Positions 1 to 10,600 of a stretch of DNA of 64,000 nt are shown in pieces. The notes below the pieces were generated by a model. It worked only from the letters and a program-made list of their open reading frames with translations, ran no database searches and was not told the origin of the DNA. The stretch comes from Sesamum alatum (lineage: Eukaryota > Streptophyta > Magnoliopsida > Lamiales > Pedaliaceae): positions 19,452,979 through 19,516,978 of the forward strand of contig JACGWO010000011.1 of the NCBI GenBank assembly GCA_034509735.1. The letters run 5' to 3'. Within the stretch, counting starts at the first letter, position 1. The number at the start of each line of letters is the position of its first letter. The position numbers were made by a program, and so were the translations under genes.

Positions 1-500
1 ACACGACCATAAGAAAATACACGATAGTGTCGGATATTATGTTGTGGATTAACATATAATTGTTGGTATGTGTTACTTCTTACATCTGTTGTGACTGCAT
101 GACGAATATATGTTGGTTGGTGTCATAGCATGAAATTTGATATACTGCGAATGTTTGTATATATATAAGCTGATTAGCTATACTTATCGAGTAAGTAGGT
201 TATCCTTACCAAATATTTTTCAAGGAATAAGTCCTACTGACTAGCATCATAAGCCGTACCGCTAGTTTTATTAGGTGGGTCAGCAGTGTCATCCTAAATT
301 GAAAATTCTAGCTACAAATTACATAGATATTGGACTTTCAGTGAGTTTGTATTTTAAGTTTTATAATATGAGGAACCACACTTTTCTCCTTTCTTATGTT
401 CATAAGCTAAGGTTGGGGATTAAATACAACATTTTGATTACGTATGTTATTATGTGATGCCTATGTAATATTAGTGAAAAATAGGAGCTATCGTGTTGAT
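1..500 (+). repeat. LTR-like repeat fragment
   Basis: No gene is visible here. Bases about 240-410 align with 18835-19000, which lies inside the LTR at 18428-19683. Shared stretches include the TTATTAGGTRGRTCA block, the ATAGATATKGGATTTTCAGTG block and the CACTTTTCTCCTTYCTAT block. It is therefore probably a diverged LTR fragment of that Gypsy-type family in the same orientation. The left boundary lies outside the window. The right boundary is lost near the start of the LINE remnant. Confidence 0.55.
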
Positions 501-509
501 CTTAAACGT

Positions 510-2810
510 GAATTTCTTATAAGATGGATTGTAATTACGGAAGGGGTGTCACGACCTTCACAAAGAAAAAAAAAAAGAGGAAGAAAAAAGGATTTATTTC
601 CATAAAAATTAACCTCACGAAAGCTTATGACCGCTCTTAATGGCCTTTCCTCCTTTACGGGATGATATGTGTTGGGTTTTGTGAATTTGGTTGCCCAATG
701 CATCTCTCCCCCAAGTTTCTTTGTCCTAATCAATGGTGCTTGATATGGTTTCATTCGCCCGATGAGATAAATCCAACAAGGGGATCCTTTGTCCCCCTAC
801 ATGTTCATTATTTGTGCATAAATCATCTCTCGTCTTCTTCTCTTTGAGGAATCAGCTGGGAATATCAAAGAAGTTAAAGTAAGTCATAATTGCCCATCAG
901 TTTCCCATCTTTTTTATGTTGACGACCTCATAATATTTTGCAGGGCCGAAGAAGGAGACGCACAGACAGTTAGACAATCCTTCATAATTTGGAAGCTAGT
1001 CCAACCAATTGGCAAATTGTCAAAAATCTTTTGTTTACTTTAATCAAAATGTCACAGTTCGAAAAAAAGGGAGATATCCTTAATATCCTCCAAATGACAT
1101 AATGCATCCACTGTGTCAAATATCTTGGCCTCCCTTTATGTAAACCCACCTCAAGACACCAAGTCGTTAATGAAATAACTGAGAAGATGTCCAACAAACT
1201 CTCTATGTGGAAACATAAAATCTTTCGAGAGCGGCTAAAATGATTCTCATTAAATCAGTTGTCCACGCCTCACCAACCTACCAAATGTCCACATTCTTCT
1301 TACCTAAAAAAATCTGTCACAAATTGGACGCACTAACACGTCGTTTCTAATGGAAATCAGAACAATCGAAGACCAAGAAACACTTCCTCACCTTGAAGTC
1401 ACGGAGCTCTATTTGTCAACCCAAAAGAAAAGGAAGACTGGGATTCTAAAAGTTCCATGGCATTAACAAATCTCTTCTTGCTAAAATTGCATAGAACATC
1501 TTCCAAACATTTGATAAAGTCTGGTGCCAATCCTTGCTGCAAAATATTGGAAAATCACTCACGTCTTAATTGTACCTTGCAGTTTGCAAGTTCCTTATAG
1601 ATCTAGCACGATGCGGTCAAATGCTCAAAAAATATCCAAAAAGGTGCATATTTCAAAATCTCGACACAAATCAGGTTTCCATATTTGGGAGGATCCAATG
1701 GATTCCATCAATTGAGAAATTTACTCCTGAGCCCCGTACTCTCTTGGATCCCTGGTGGCCACACTCTGTTCATGATCTTCTGGAACACAACAGATCCCAA
1801 TGGAACCTTGTTTGTCAAGCGTTCCCACCAAATGTTGTTCAGAAGATCCAAAAAATCCAAATTCGGTCCTCAATGGAACCCCCAAAGCCATTATGGGCTC
1901 TCTCCAAGTTAGGAGCCTTTTCATAAACAATAGCTTATTAAACACTTGATTGCAATTTTCCTATTTCTGACCATGAGAGTGGCATGCTGGGAATGATAAT
2001 CTAGAATCTTGACATGCACAACAAACTCAAACCTTTTATTTTGAGAATTCTATTCGACTCTCTGCCAACTCGAGGTGAGATCTGTCAAATTTTACAAATT
2101 TAATCAACCTAATTGTCCATTCTGTAACTTTCAGGTGAAAACACCCATCATCTCTTTTTATGTTGTCCATTCTCGAAAAAAAATATGGTTTCTCTTTAAG
2201 TGGCAAGCGAGACTCCATTCTCATCTCACTTGTCACTTAGAGAGTAGTTTCTTGAAATCTTAAGTCTATCCTCAAATTTCTTCCCGGAGAACTCCATTCG
2301 AAGAGTATTCATGATTACATGGGCAATTACCTTGGAATTGATCTAAAAAACTCGAAACTATCTCATTCATGGCAATTAGCACAATCACGAAAAACCCTCA
2401 CAAGGATCATCCGCAAAATTACAATTGAGCACCTTAAAGCGAGAAATGCAAAACTTTGCGAAGGCAAAGAGCGAACAAAATGTCATTGGTTTCCATAGAC
2501 CCTGGAGTGGGTTAAGTTGAATACTGATGTGGCATCCAAAGCTGAAAAATGTTTTGTTGCAGTCGTCCATAATCACAAAAAGTTTTTCTCCCTCATGCCG
2601 AATATGCAAAATCTTTGTTTATAAAAAAGGAGTGATCTTTGAATCTGATTCCTCAATTGTACTTAAATGGATCGTAAAAAATACACTTGAAGTTTACTGT
2701 GTGACCCTTTGTGATGTTCAAGCAATAAAAATTATTTGGGAACAGAGGCCTAGACGGAATTTTAGGAACTTGCAATGGTATGGGCCATGGTGCCAATTGG
2801 GATGCGCCCC
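510..2810 (+). mobile_element. Decayed LINE (non-LTR retrotransposon)
   Basis: Translating the plus strand across frames gives, in the correct order, pieces of a plant LINE ORF2. A reverse-transcriptase segment ending QQGDPLSPYMFIICA lies near 770-830. The FYVDDLIIF active-site box lies near 917-944. A linker and a cysteine-bearing zf-RVT-like segment (CPFCNFQV, near 2118) follow. A C-terminal RNase H-like segment (VIFESDSSIVLKWI) lies near 2635-2675. Stops and frameshifts interrupt every piece, so no open frame exceeds about 120 codons and the copy is dead. The 5' part (endonuclease) was not found. No poly-A tail or target duplication could be defined. The order of domains makes the class assignment firm. 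The clade is not determined. Confidence 0.85.
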
Positions 2811-3000
2811 CCCCCCCCCCCCCCCCAAAAGCTTTTTCTGATAAGGAGTCATTATTCTTTAATTTTTACACTATTGATCTTACTTATTTTAAAATGGGTC
2901 TATGATGCCAATTGGGATGACCCAATTCCCCCCTCCCGACGCTTTTTGTGATAAGGGGCATTATCATTTGATTGTTACTCAACTATTTTACTATGTCAAG
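2777..3000. repeat. Tandem duplication (~115 bp x 2) with poly-C tract
   Basis: Two imperfect copies start at about 2777 and 2892. Each opens with ATGGGYC..ATG.TGCCAATTGGGATG, followed by a C-rich run, then GCTTTTT.TGATAAGG and a TA-rich stretch ending near TTACT. The first copy has expanded its C run to about 18 uninterrupted cytosines (about 2809-2826). The second copy has only CCCCCCTCCC. The unit begins at the 3' edge of the LINE remnant. Confidence 0.7.
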
Positions 3001-5453
3001 TATTACTAAATCAAAAAAAGAAAAAGAAAAATAAACATGAACTCATGATAAATTTGTTATGTGAATGAGAACTTTTTTCATTTTCTGTTTCAAAATATAG
3101 AAATTAATACCCAAATAATGAATTTTGAAAAACAAATAATTATTTCCAAATCTCAAATTTGTCACTAATCGTCATCCAAATTAGAACTCCTTATTAAGAC
3201 TTGGACCCAAACCTATGTGGTATAATGTGACCTAGATTTGTGTTAGGCCCATTCCTGCAATCTTTCAGGCCTAAACTCTCCAGTCTCCAATCATAATTCA
3301 AAGGCAACAACATTTATAGTTTTCTTCATGTCTTGGAATCATCTTTCCAATTTGACAAATGGAAGTTGTATTTAAGATTCAAATTATTTTTTGATGATTT
3401 ATTTATCAATTAGGATTATAATAAATAATTCTTGAGGAGCTAATGCCAATGATATCTTGGTTTTCCCAGATATTCTACTCCTTGGAGCTTTTTTTGCTTC
3501 TTTTTATTATTAATTTTTTTGGGATTTACTTCCAAAGTTTTTAGAGTGAATGTTTTCTTTTTCTTTTTATTTTTGGATATGAATTCATCTTTTCGTTTCT
3601 TTTTAATTCTAGAACTATATGGAAATAAGATAATTAGTAAACACAATCTTAGGGAAAAAATCATATAATACATTTGTAGCTTTGTAATATTGCCAATTTA
3701 AATGTGCATAATTATCTCATACAAAGTAATTTTCTCCTTCTATATTCATTTTTCATCTATAATAATACTCAAGGCATCTGTTTTTCAAAGCACAATGAAA
3801 TATCCAACCCAATTAGCAAAGTACAATTAATGCATAGTCGGCATGCCAGAAGTGTACAAAACCAGAGCAAAATACCACTTCCAGCCCAAGTCAAGACCTG
3901 CTGGCGAACTTGAGCCATTTGAAAGCCACCTACAACTTGTTAGTGGTTCAACCAGCTCAACAGACACGTTAATATTACTTTCCACCTCGAATGACATATC
4001 AACTTAAACACACATTAGCAGGGACCGACAACACTAGATAGAAACTCGAGATAAGGCCAAGTTAGCCCCTAACAAGTAACAAACTTCCACCTCAATAGGC
4101 ATTTTTTCTATTGATGTAGCAATTTCTATTCCTACTCACTTGATACGTGAATGACAAAGCATATAGTTAGATCAATTTAATACCACGAAATTAGATTTCT
4201 CCGAAAATCTGAAGATGTGAAAATCATATGCAACTAACTCCTAAATCATCTCATCTGGCTCGTACAAATAGAAGTTTAGATAAGTCAAATAAAATAACTT
4301 CACTTGAACTATTTCAAATCATTTTACAATCAACTTAGCTCACTAGCATCTTTATTCTCTCATTTGTACCACACTCACACGTCTTTCATTCATCATTCCA
4401 CTAGCCTACTGATTCTTGCGTATTTCTCATACATTCCTATTTTAGTCACAAAAATTATTACTAACTTAAACATCAAAGCATTAACCCTTGTTCTACAGGT
4501 TAATCCCCCAAAAAATCTTCAAATCCTCGACTGATTGTACCACATTTTATTGTGCTATTAGACTTCGATAAATATCATTTACATTTTTTATGAGAAAGCC
4601 ACAATTATTTTGTGTGAAAAAATTGGTTAGTTTACTTTTTTTTTTTTTTTTTACTTTTACCTCTTATTGAACTTTCAAAGTTTAGGATTAAATCTCTCTA
4701 GAGTATTGTTTGCTTAGCCATATATTTGTCACGAGACTGACCATTGTTTAAATTACTCTATGAGATTTTAGGATTAAATCTCTATAGAGTATTGTTTTCT
4801 TAGCCCTATATTTGTCATGAGAATGGCCATTGTTTAAATTACTCTTTATATTATGATTCGCTTATGAAATAAGACTTTAACCTTTCTTTTCTTTTCTTTT
4901 TCTTTTCTTTTTTCAGTTGCGCGGAAAATAGTTATTTTTTATCTTTTATTTTCATTGTCTTAACTTTTTAATCAGTAATATCTAAAGTTATTTATAATAA
5001 TATTTTATCATATGAATCTTTTCATATAAAATTTTATTTTATTGCTCGTGTTCTTCAACAACATTCTGTAAAAAATCCTCAATTGACGAATAATTACTTG
5101 ATGGAATGAAATGAAGTAATAGCATTATAATTAATTATTGACTAACTCATTTAGGTCAAATTTAAGAATGTAATGGTACAGAAATTAAATTACTTACTAT
5201 TGAAAAAGTGAAAGATGTAGATTTCTAATACATCAAGTGCCCAATGTATCTAAGGTACTAACTGTTATCATATATATTTCTCTTGTATTTTTAATGTTAC
5301 TTTAATCATCACAAGAAAATATTAAGAACCTTAAAATTAAAACATCCCAAATTACCCATACTTCCATAAAATAATAAATAACAAATAAATAATATATTAT
5401 ATTTTATTACAGGATTAAAATAGGTAGGGATCATAAAAAAGTTAAGAGACATA
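3001..5453. other. Intergenic region without a recognisable gene
   Basis: This is AT-rich DNA with only short spurious open frames. It holds pyrimidine-rich tracts (around 3488-3595, a T run near 4634 and a CTTTT repeat near 4884-4912) and the duplication listed separately at 4680-4848. I see no protein homology, RNA gene or complete transposon. Confidence 0.6.
4680..4848. repeat. Tandem duplication, ~87-bp unit x 2
   Basis: The block beginning TTTAGGATTAAATCTCTMTAG and running to CCATTGTTTAAATTACTCT occurs twice, starting near 4680 and near 4769, with about 90% identity. The copies are head to tail, so this is a local tandem duplication. It has no coding potential. Confidence 0.8.
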
Positions 5454-6640
5454 AAACATTTTAGGGAAAAATGCAAGCTACCCCTGTGATATTGAAAATG
5501 AGCAAATTACCCCCCTGTTAAAAAATAAATACCAAATTACTCCCCCGTATTTATGAAAATATAGCAATTTACCCCTTAGAGAGGAGTGTGTAGTGCACTC
5601 GCCCCTCTTGCGACTGGGCATGATATTTTTACGAATAAAATATTATTTTTATATAATATTATATATAATATTTATTAATAACTAAAATATTTATTAAAAA
5701 GTATTTATACTATTTTTATATATATAAAATATATAGTTTTTTAATAAATATATAATTTTATTTAGAACAAAAATAGAAAAAAAATCCCTAACCCCCCGCC
5801 GCCCCCCGCCCCCAGCTGCCCCATCCCCTCCCCCCATCCATCCACCGCCGTTGTCGCCCTCCACCTGCCGACGCCGTCGCCACAGCCCGAGGCCCGTCAC
5901 CACGCTTCGTCGTCGCCCCTTCCTCCCCGTCCCAGCACTCGCCTCGGCGCCGCCCAAACCCCCACCCCCCCAACCCGGCCACCGCCACCGCCACCCCCTC
6001 CCCCAAACCAGTCGCCGCCGCATCACCTTCCTCCCTCCAGTCCGCCACGCCCGTCTCCACCAGTCGCCGCGCCGCGCCCCACCCCTCTTCAGAACGAGTT
6101 GCCGCCCCAACTCCCCGTCGCTGCTCCTCCTTTCCCCCGCCCCTATCGCCCTTCGCCGTGCCTAAACCACCACTCCGTCTCCGCGCCCAAACCACCACTC
6201 TCCGTCGCCGCGCCTCCCTTCCCGTCGTTCTCTCTCCCTCTCTGTATATACGTATATATATTTATATATAATTACATATATATAAATATATTACATATAC
6301 TATATTTTTAAATTAATATTTGTATAAATATGTATTAGGTATATTTACAAATTTAAATCTAGACCGTTGATTTGAATTAAGGAAGATCTGAGACATTGAT
6401 CTAATAGTTAAATTTGAACCGTAGATTTAAATCAGATCCAACGATTTTAAAAAATATTGTAAATATAAAATTAAGAAAAATCATGTAAAAGGCGCGTGTA
6501 TTGCACGAAACGCATGAGGGGGGTAAATTGCTCAATTTTCAGAAACACAGAGGGGTAATTTGATATTTATTTTTTCACAGGGGATAATTTGCTCATTTCC
6601 AATATTACTGGGGATAATTGCTTTAAACCCAAACATTTTA
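5454..6640. mobile_element. MULE-type element with long TIRs, 10-bp TSD and GC-rich core
   Basis: The element spans 5464-6630. Its ends form terminal inverted repeats of more than 100 bp: the left arm begins GGGAAAAATGCAAGCTACCCC, and the reverse complement of the right arm begins GGGTTTAAAGCAATTATCCCC. The two stay alignable through GAGCAAATTA, CCCTGT and AAATACCAAATTAC. It is flanked by perfect 10-bp direct repeats, AAACATTTTA, at 5454-5463 and 6631-6640. Long TIRs with 9-10-bp duplications indicate the Mutator superfamily. No transposase is present, so it is non-autonomous. The core at about 5785-6235 is strikingly C/G-rich (CCG, CCCC and CGCC runs), unlike everything around it, and could be captured host DNA as in Pack-MULEs. 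Open frames in the core are low-complexity and not accepted as genes. Confidence 0.85.
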
Positions 6641-6694
6641 AACTAATCTGTCTTTGAAGTCCTAGAGCAGTCTGTGACCGTATGATAGTCGTTC

Positions 6695-7101
6695 CGGAAA
6701 ATAACATATTTTGTCCCATAACTTAAAATCTTTTACTTTTGATCTTATTGGTTACGAAATTCTTAATTTGGTCCATAACTTTTAAAAAATAACACTTTTA
6801 ATCCCATTACACCTTTCTTTTAGATACCCAACGAAAAGAGCCACATGGCTATTAAGTATATGGGATCAAAATACTATTTTATAAAAGTTATAGGATCAAA
6901 AATGAGAATTTCATAACGAATGTGATCAAAATTTTAAAGGCTCCAAGGGTCACATACTTTCCTTTAAAGTATCTAACCAAAAGGTGGCATAAAACCAAAA
7001 GTACTACTTTTTAAAAGTTTGGGACTAAAGTGAATCTCATAACCAATGGGACAAAAAGTGATTTGACTAAATTGGACAAAAATAACAAGTGTTATTTCCC
7101 C
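6695..7101. mobile_element. Long-TIR MITE
   Basis: The left arm (GGAAAATAACATATTTTGTCCC ...) and the reverse complement of the right arm (GGGGAAATAACACTTGTT ... TTTTTGTCCCATTGGTTATGA) align for about 150 bp. Shared blocks include TTTGTCCCAT, TTGGTTAYGA, TTTAGTCC/TTTGGTCC and AACTTTTAAAAARTA. A possible degenerate 9-bp target duplication reads TAGTCGTTC on the left and TTGTCATTA on the right. No coding capacity is present. It is probably a non-autonomous MULE-like MITE, but the superfamily is uncertain because the duplication is imperfect. Confidence 0.65.
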
Positions 7102-7632
7102 ATTGTCATTACACAGAAAACTGTGAAAATCTGAAACTGATCAGACGGCCTACCAAGTTATCAACATGAGCAAGTACCCAGCATGTTCAAACTTTTCCAT
7201 AACCAACTTGTGACAAAACTTGCTTAAATACTCATAAATTAGCATTTGCCTCGAAACTCTATTCAACTACAGAATTCAATAAAGAGAACATTTCATTCAC
7301 CACTTTGAGATGGCTCATATAGTCACTTCAATTAAATGAAAACATCAAACCTTTTGTCCCCTTGATGTTGGAGAGAAACAGAGAGCATGAAATATCGGCA
7401 ACTGGATAATTCAGGGAAAATTACATTCAGGGGTTTATGAATCAAACCCCATAGATTAACTCATCTACGAAATGCAGGAGTGTCTTCCAAAATACCGCGT
7501 GAGCAGCATATTTCACGAACAAGCCGTATTATCACTTGGTCCTTGCACTAACGGCGTCTCCTTGTGATGTAAGGTTTTGGTGTTGGTAAACATACCATCT
7601 GCTTTAACAGAAGATTCTCACAGAAAATAACT

Positions 7633-10600
7633 CTATCCAAATATTTCAGAGTCAATTTGCTGAATTTTTGGGAATATTTGTCTCAAAGTAGAGATATAAT
7701 CCGGAGAACTTGCCTGCATACACCAAAGAAGCTTAGGAAACTTGGTTTACCGAGAGAAAGAAAAAGGAATAACGGAGAAGAGCATGGGTAACTAGCTGAC
7801 CCATCAACATATGATCACACAATTAGATGAATACGCTATCTGGCTCACTTGCTTTATCTCAATCAGATAGCTCGTACTAGGAAACCAAGATGCAGCAAAG
7901 TCAAAAGATACAAGTAAGAGTAGGATACATACACATGGATTGCGTTCAAGGTAAATGGTAGTGAGATTCTCTCTGGAACTGGCAACAGCTTCAGCAATGC
8001 TATCAAGTGATGTTATTTGGTTGTCATTAAGCCACAGATCTTCTAACCTGTAGCCAAATACCCAGAATGAGAAAGGTAACAAAGTCAGAGCAAAAATAAA
8101 GACTGAAATAATGCATGAATAGGTTAAATTATTATTTTTCATACTTTGTCAAGTTCTTGATGTCATTTATTTCTTTGATTTTATTTGATGAGACATCCAA
8201 GACCCGGAGGTTGACCAGAGTAGATAAGCCTTCCATTTTTTCAATACCATTATGGCTCAAGTACAATTCTTCTAGTGCAACGCATTCCTGCATATCATGG
8301 AAAAATAAGATATTAAACAGTCCGTAATTCTGCAGGAAGTGTTTCATATTTGAAGGAATTATTTACATATGAACAACAGCATATGGAGCCCATGGTAGCT
8401 ACCTCAAGTCCTGACATAGAAGTTAATCGGTTGCTTTGAAGGCTGAGCTTCTTGATGCATTTTAAGCCACAAAGGTTAATGGCACGAATACGGTTGCGCC
8501 CGAGCCACAACTCTTGCAAGGTTGATAAAGTTTCTAGATTCTCCATGACCTGACAATGGAACTCAGTTCATAAATAGCTAAACAGGATCTGAAACAAATA
8601 AAGAATGCCTGTCACCTAAATAATTCATGACTGCCACCAGCTAGTTCAAGCAGTCTCAACTATCTGCGGTTCTCCAAATTTACGCTATCATTTCTTACGA
8701 ATATGGAACAAATGATTTGTCAAATTACGAGGAAAGAGTTAAACATCCAAGCCTTTTGCAAGAATTGGATTGTTTTGAGTTCCAAATTTCAGCAACCTCA
8801 AACTCTTTGAACCTCACCCCAAAAGAAGTATCCAAATTAGTCTACTATTCCACCTATAGGTACTCACTTAAGAAATCATGCACTTTCTGTCCTGTCTAAA
8901 TCTAAACTCTATGAGCTAGACATTTTGACCATGATCAGTGGAGGATCTTTAAGAACCCATTGAAATCCATATTACGAGAAGATATATTTAATTGTACACA
9001 AACTGCACATCTATATACTTTTGCATAAATGGGCTACTCTAACTTATCCTTCTTAAAGAAAAATGGCCCAAACCCGCAATTTGTTGATCCAAGCTCAAGA
9101 ATTTGCAGCTGATGGAAGTGCTCAATCTCCTCTATCTTTGTCACTTCATTTTTGGAGACATAAAGTTCTTTTGAGTGTGTTGGAGACCCTGGACAACCCA
9201 TTAAGTGAAGAAATCTCGTTAAATGAAACATCAAAGACCAAAAGCACTTTGAATATGCTAACATCTGGAATTTTCTTCAGCTGATTATCCCTCAGCACCA
9301 GCTCCTGCAGAAAAACCAATAGACATTAATATTTCAATTATAACAAACAAGTTAACATTCTATCGAACCTTCACTCCACTGCTTGACAACATAACACTGT
9401 CAAATCCAGCATATCATAGTTAAAGAAGCAGCATAGACGAGCAAAAGGGATTAATACAACTTGTATTTTCTTACAAAGTCGAGGTTGCTCCTTGCCCATC
9501 CCTTAAGCATTAACAGATGGCAAAGCAGCAAAAAGGCCATATACCACTGTTCTAATTGTCAAGAAAATAAACTGCTATTTGTACCATGCTCCAGCAAACA
9601 TGGTGAACAGCATGCACAGATATAGACAATTAACATAAATGATTTGACACTTGGCTTCAAAACATCAAGATGTAAAATTTAAACTGAAGTATGTAGCAAT
9701 GTTCAATCATTATTAAGGATTGTTTGATGTAACTTATCATTGGTATATCTAGGAAATAAAAAACAAGGGTGGGTAGCAGACCCCCTCTGCTTCTGGCAGT
9801 AAGTACTGCACTCCCCAGCCTATTGATTTTGTTCGGATAACACCCTAAACTATTCAGAATGTTCCTACACATTCCCCACATCCCCCAACCACATTTCCAG
9901 ATAAATATTCCACAAAGATTTTGACATCCTTCAACCTTATTGCACGTCTGCTCCCTAACCATAAAAAGAATTTCGCTAGCCACCTAAGCTATTTGAAAAA
10001 TGTGGCATTTTACTATAGGTCCTTATTGTGTCTGGACAAAGTGGAAGATTTCACCCAAAGTATTGGCATGTACTACCAACTCGGGTAATATATAAACAAC
10101 TTTGTCAATTCAAGTTATCCAATAATAAATTCCATTAGGTCAGACAATATTTTTTATAAAAGAAATCATACCGCTACTCATCCGAATGTCATTATGATAC
10201 ATAAAATTTGTCTGATACATAATGAACAGTATGGGTTGTAGGGTTTACAAACAAATAATTTTAGGGATGTATCAGTTAAGTAAAAGCTATCTCATTTGTT
10301 CCTCATTTATTACAACTCTTTATTGGAAGGCCAGCATTCAGAAAATATATACATCAACCAAAATCGCTGTTGTTTATATTCCATCAACCTTGTCTACACT
10401 GAAAACAATCCTAATATAAACCAATCTTGAACAACATGGACGTTGGGGAATTCTCCAAACCACGCAAATCTTGTGTCTTGCGACTAGCTTTCCTTTTCAT
10501 ATTTTCTGCATACGTTCACAATCTGACTAAAACAAATTCCTAACACAAGCAACTGTACTAACTTTATGTTTTGTAATAGCTGAAGCCACATACCTCAACT

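Noticed and set aside
5694..6198. Overlapping open frames of 104-138 codons on both strands in the GC-rich core
   Set aside because: They are Pro/Arg/Gly-rich low-complexity translations of CCG/CGG-type sequence, open in several frames at once because stop codons are rare in GC-rich DNA. No domain is visible and they lie inside a transposon.
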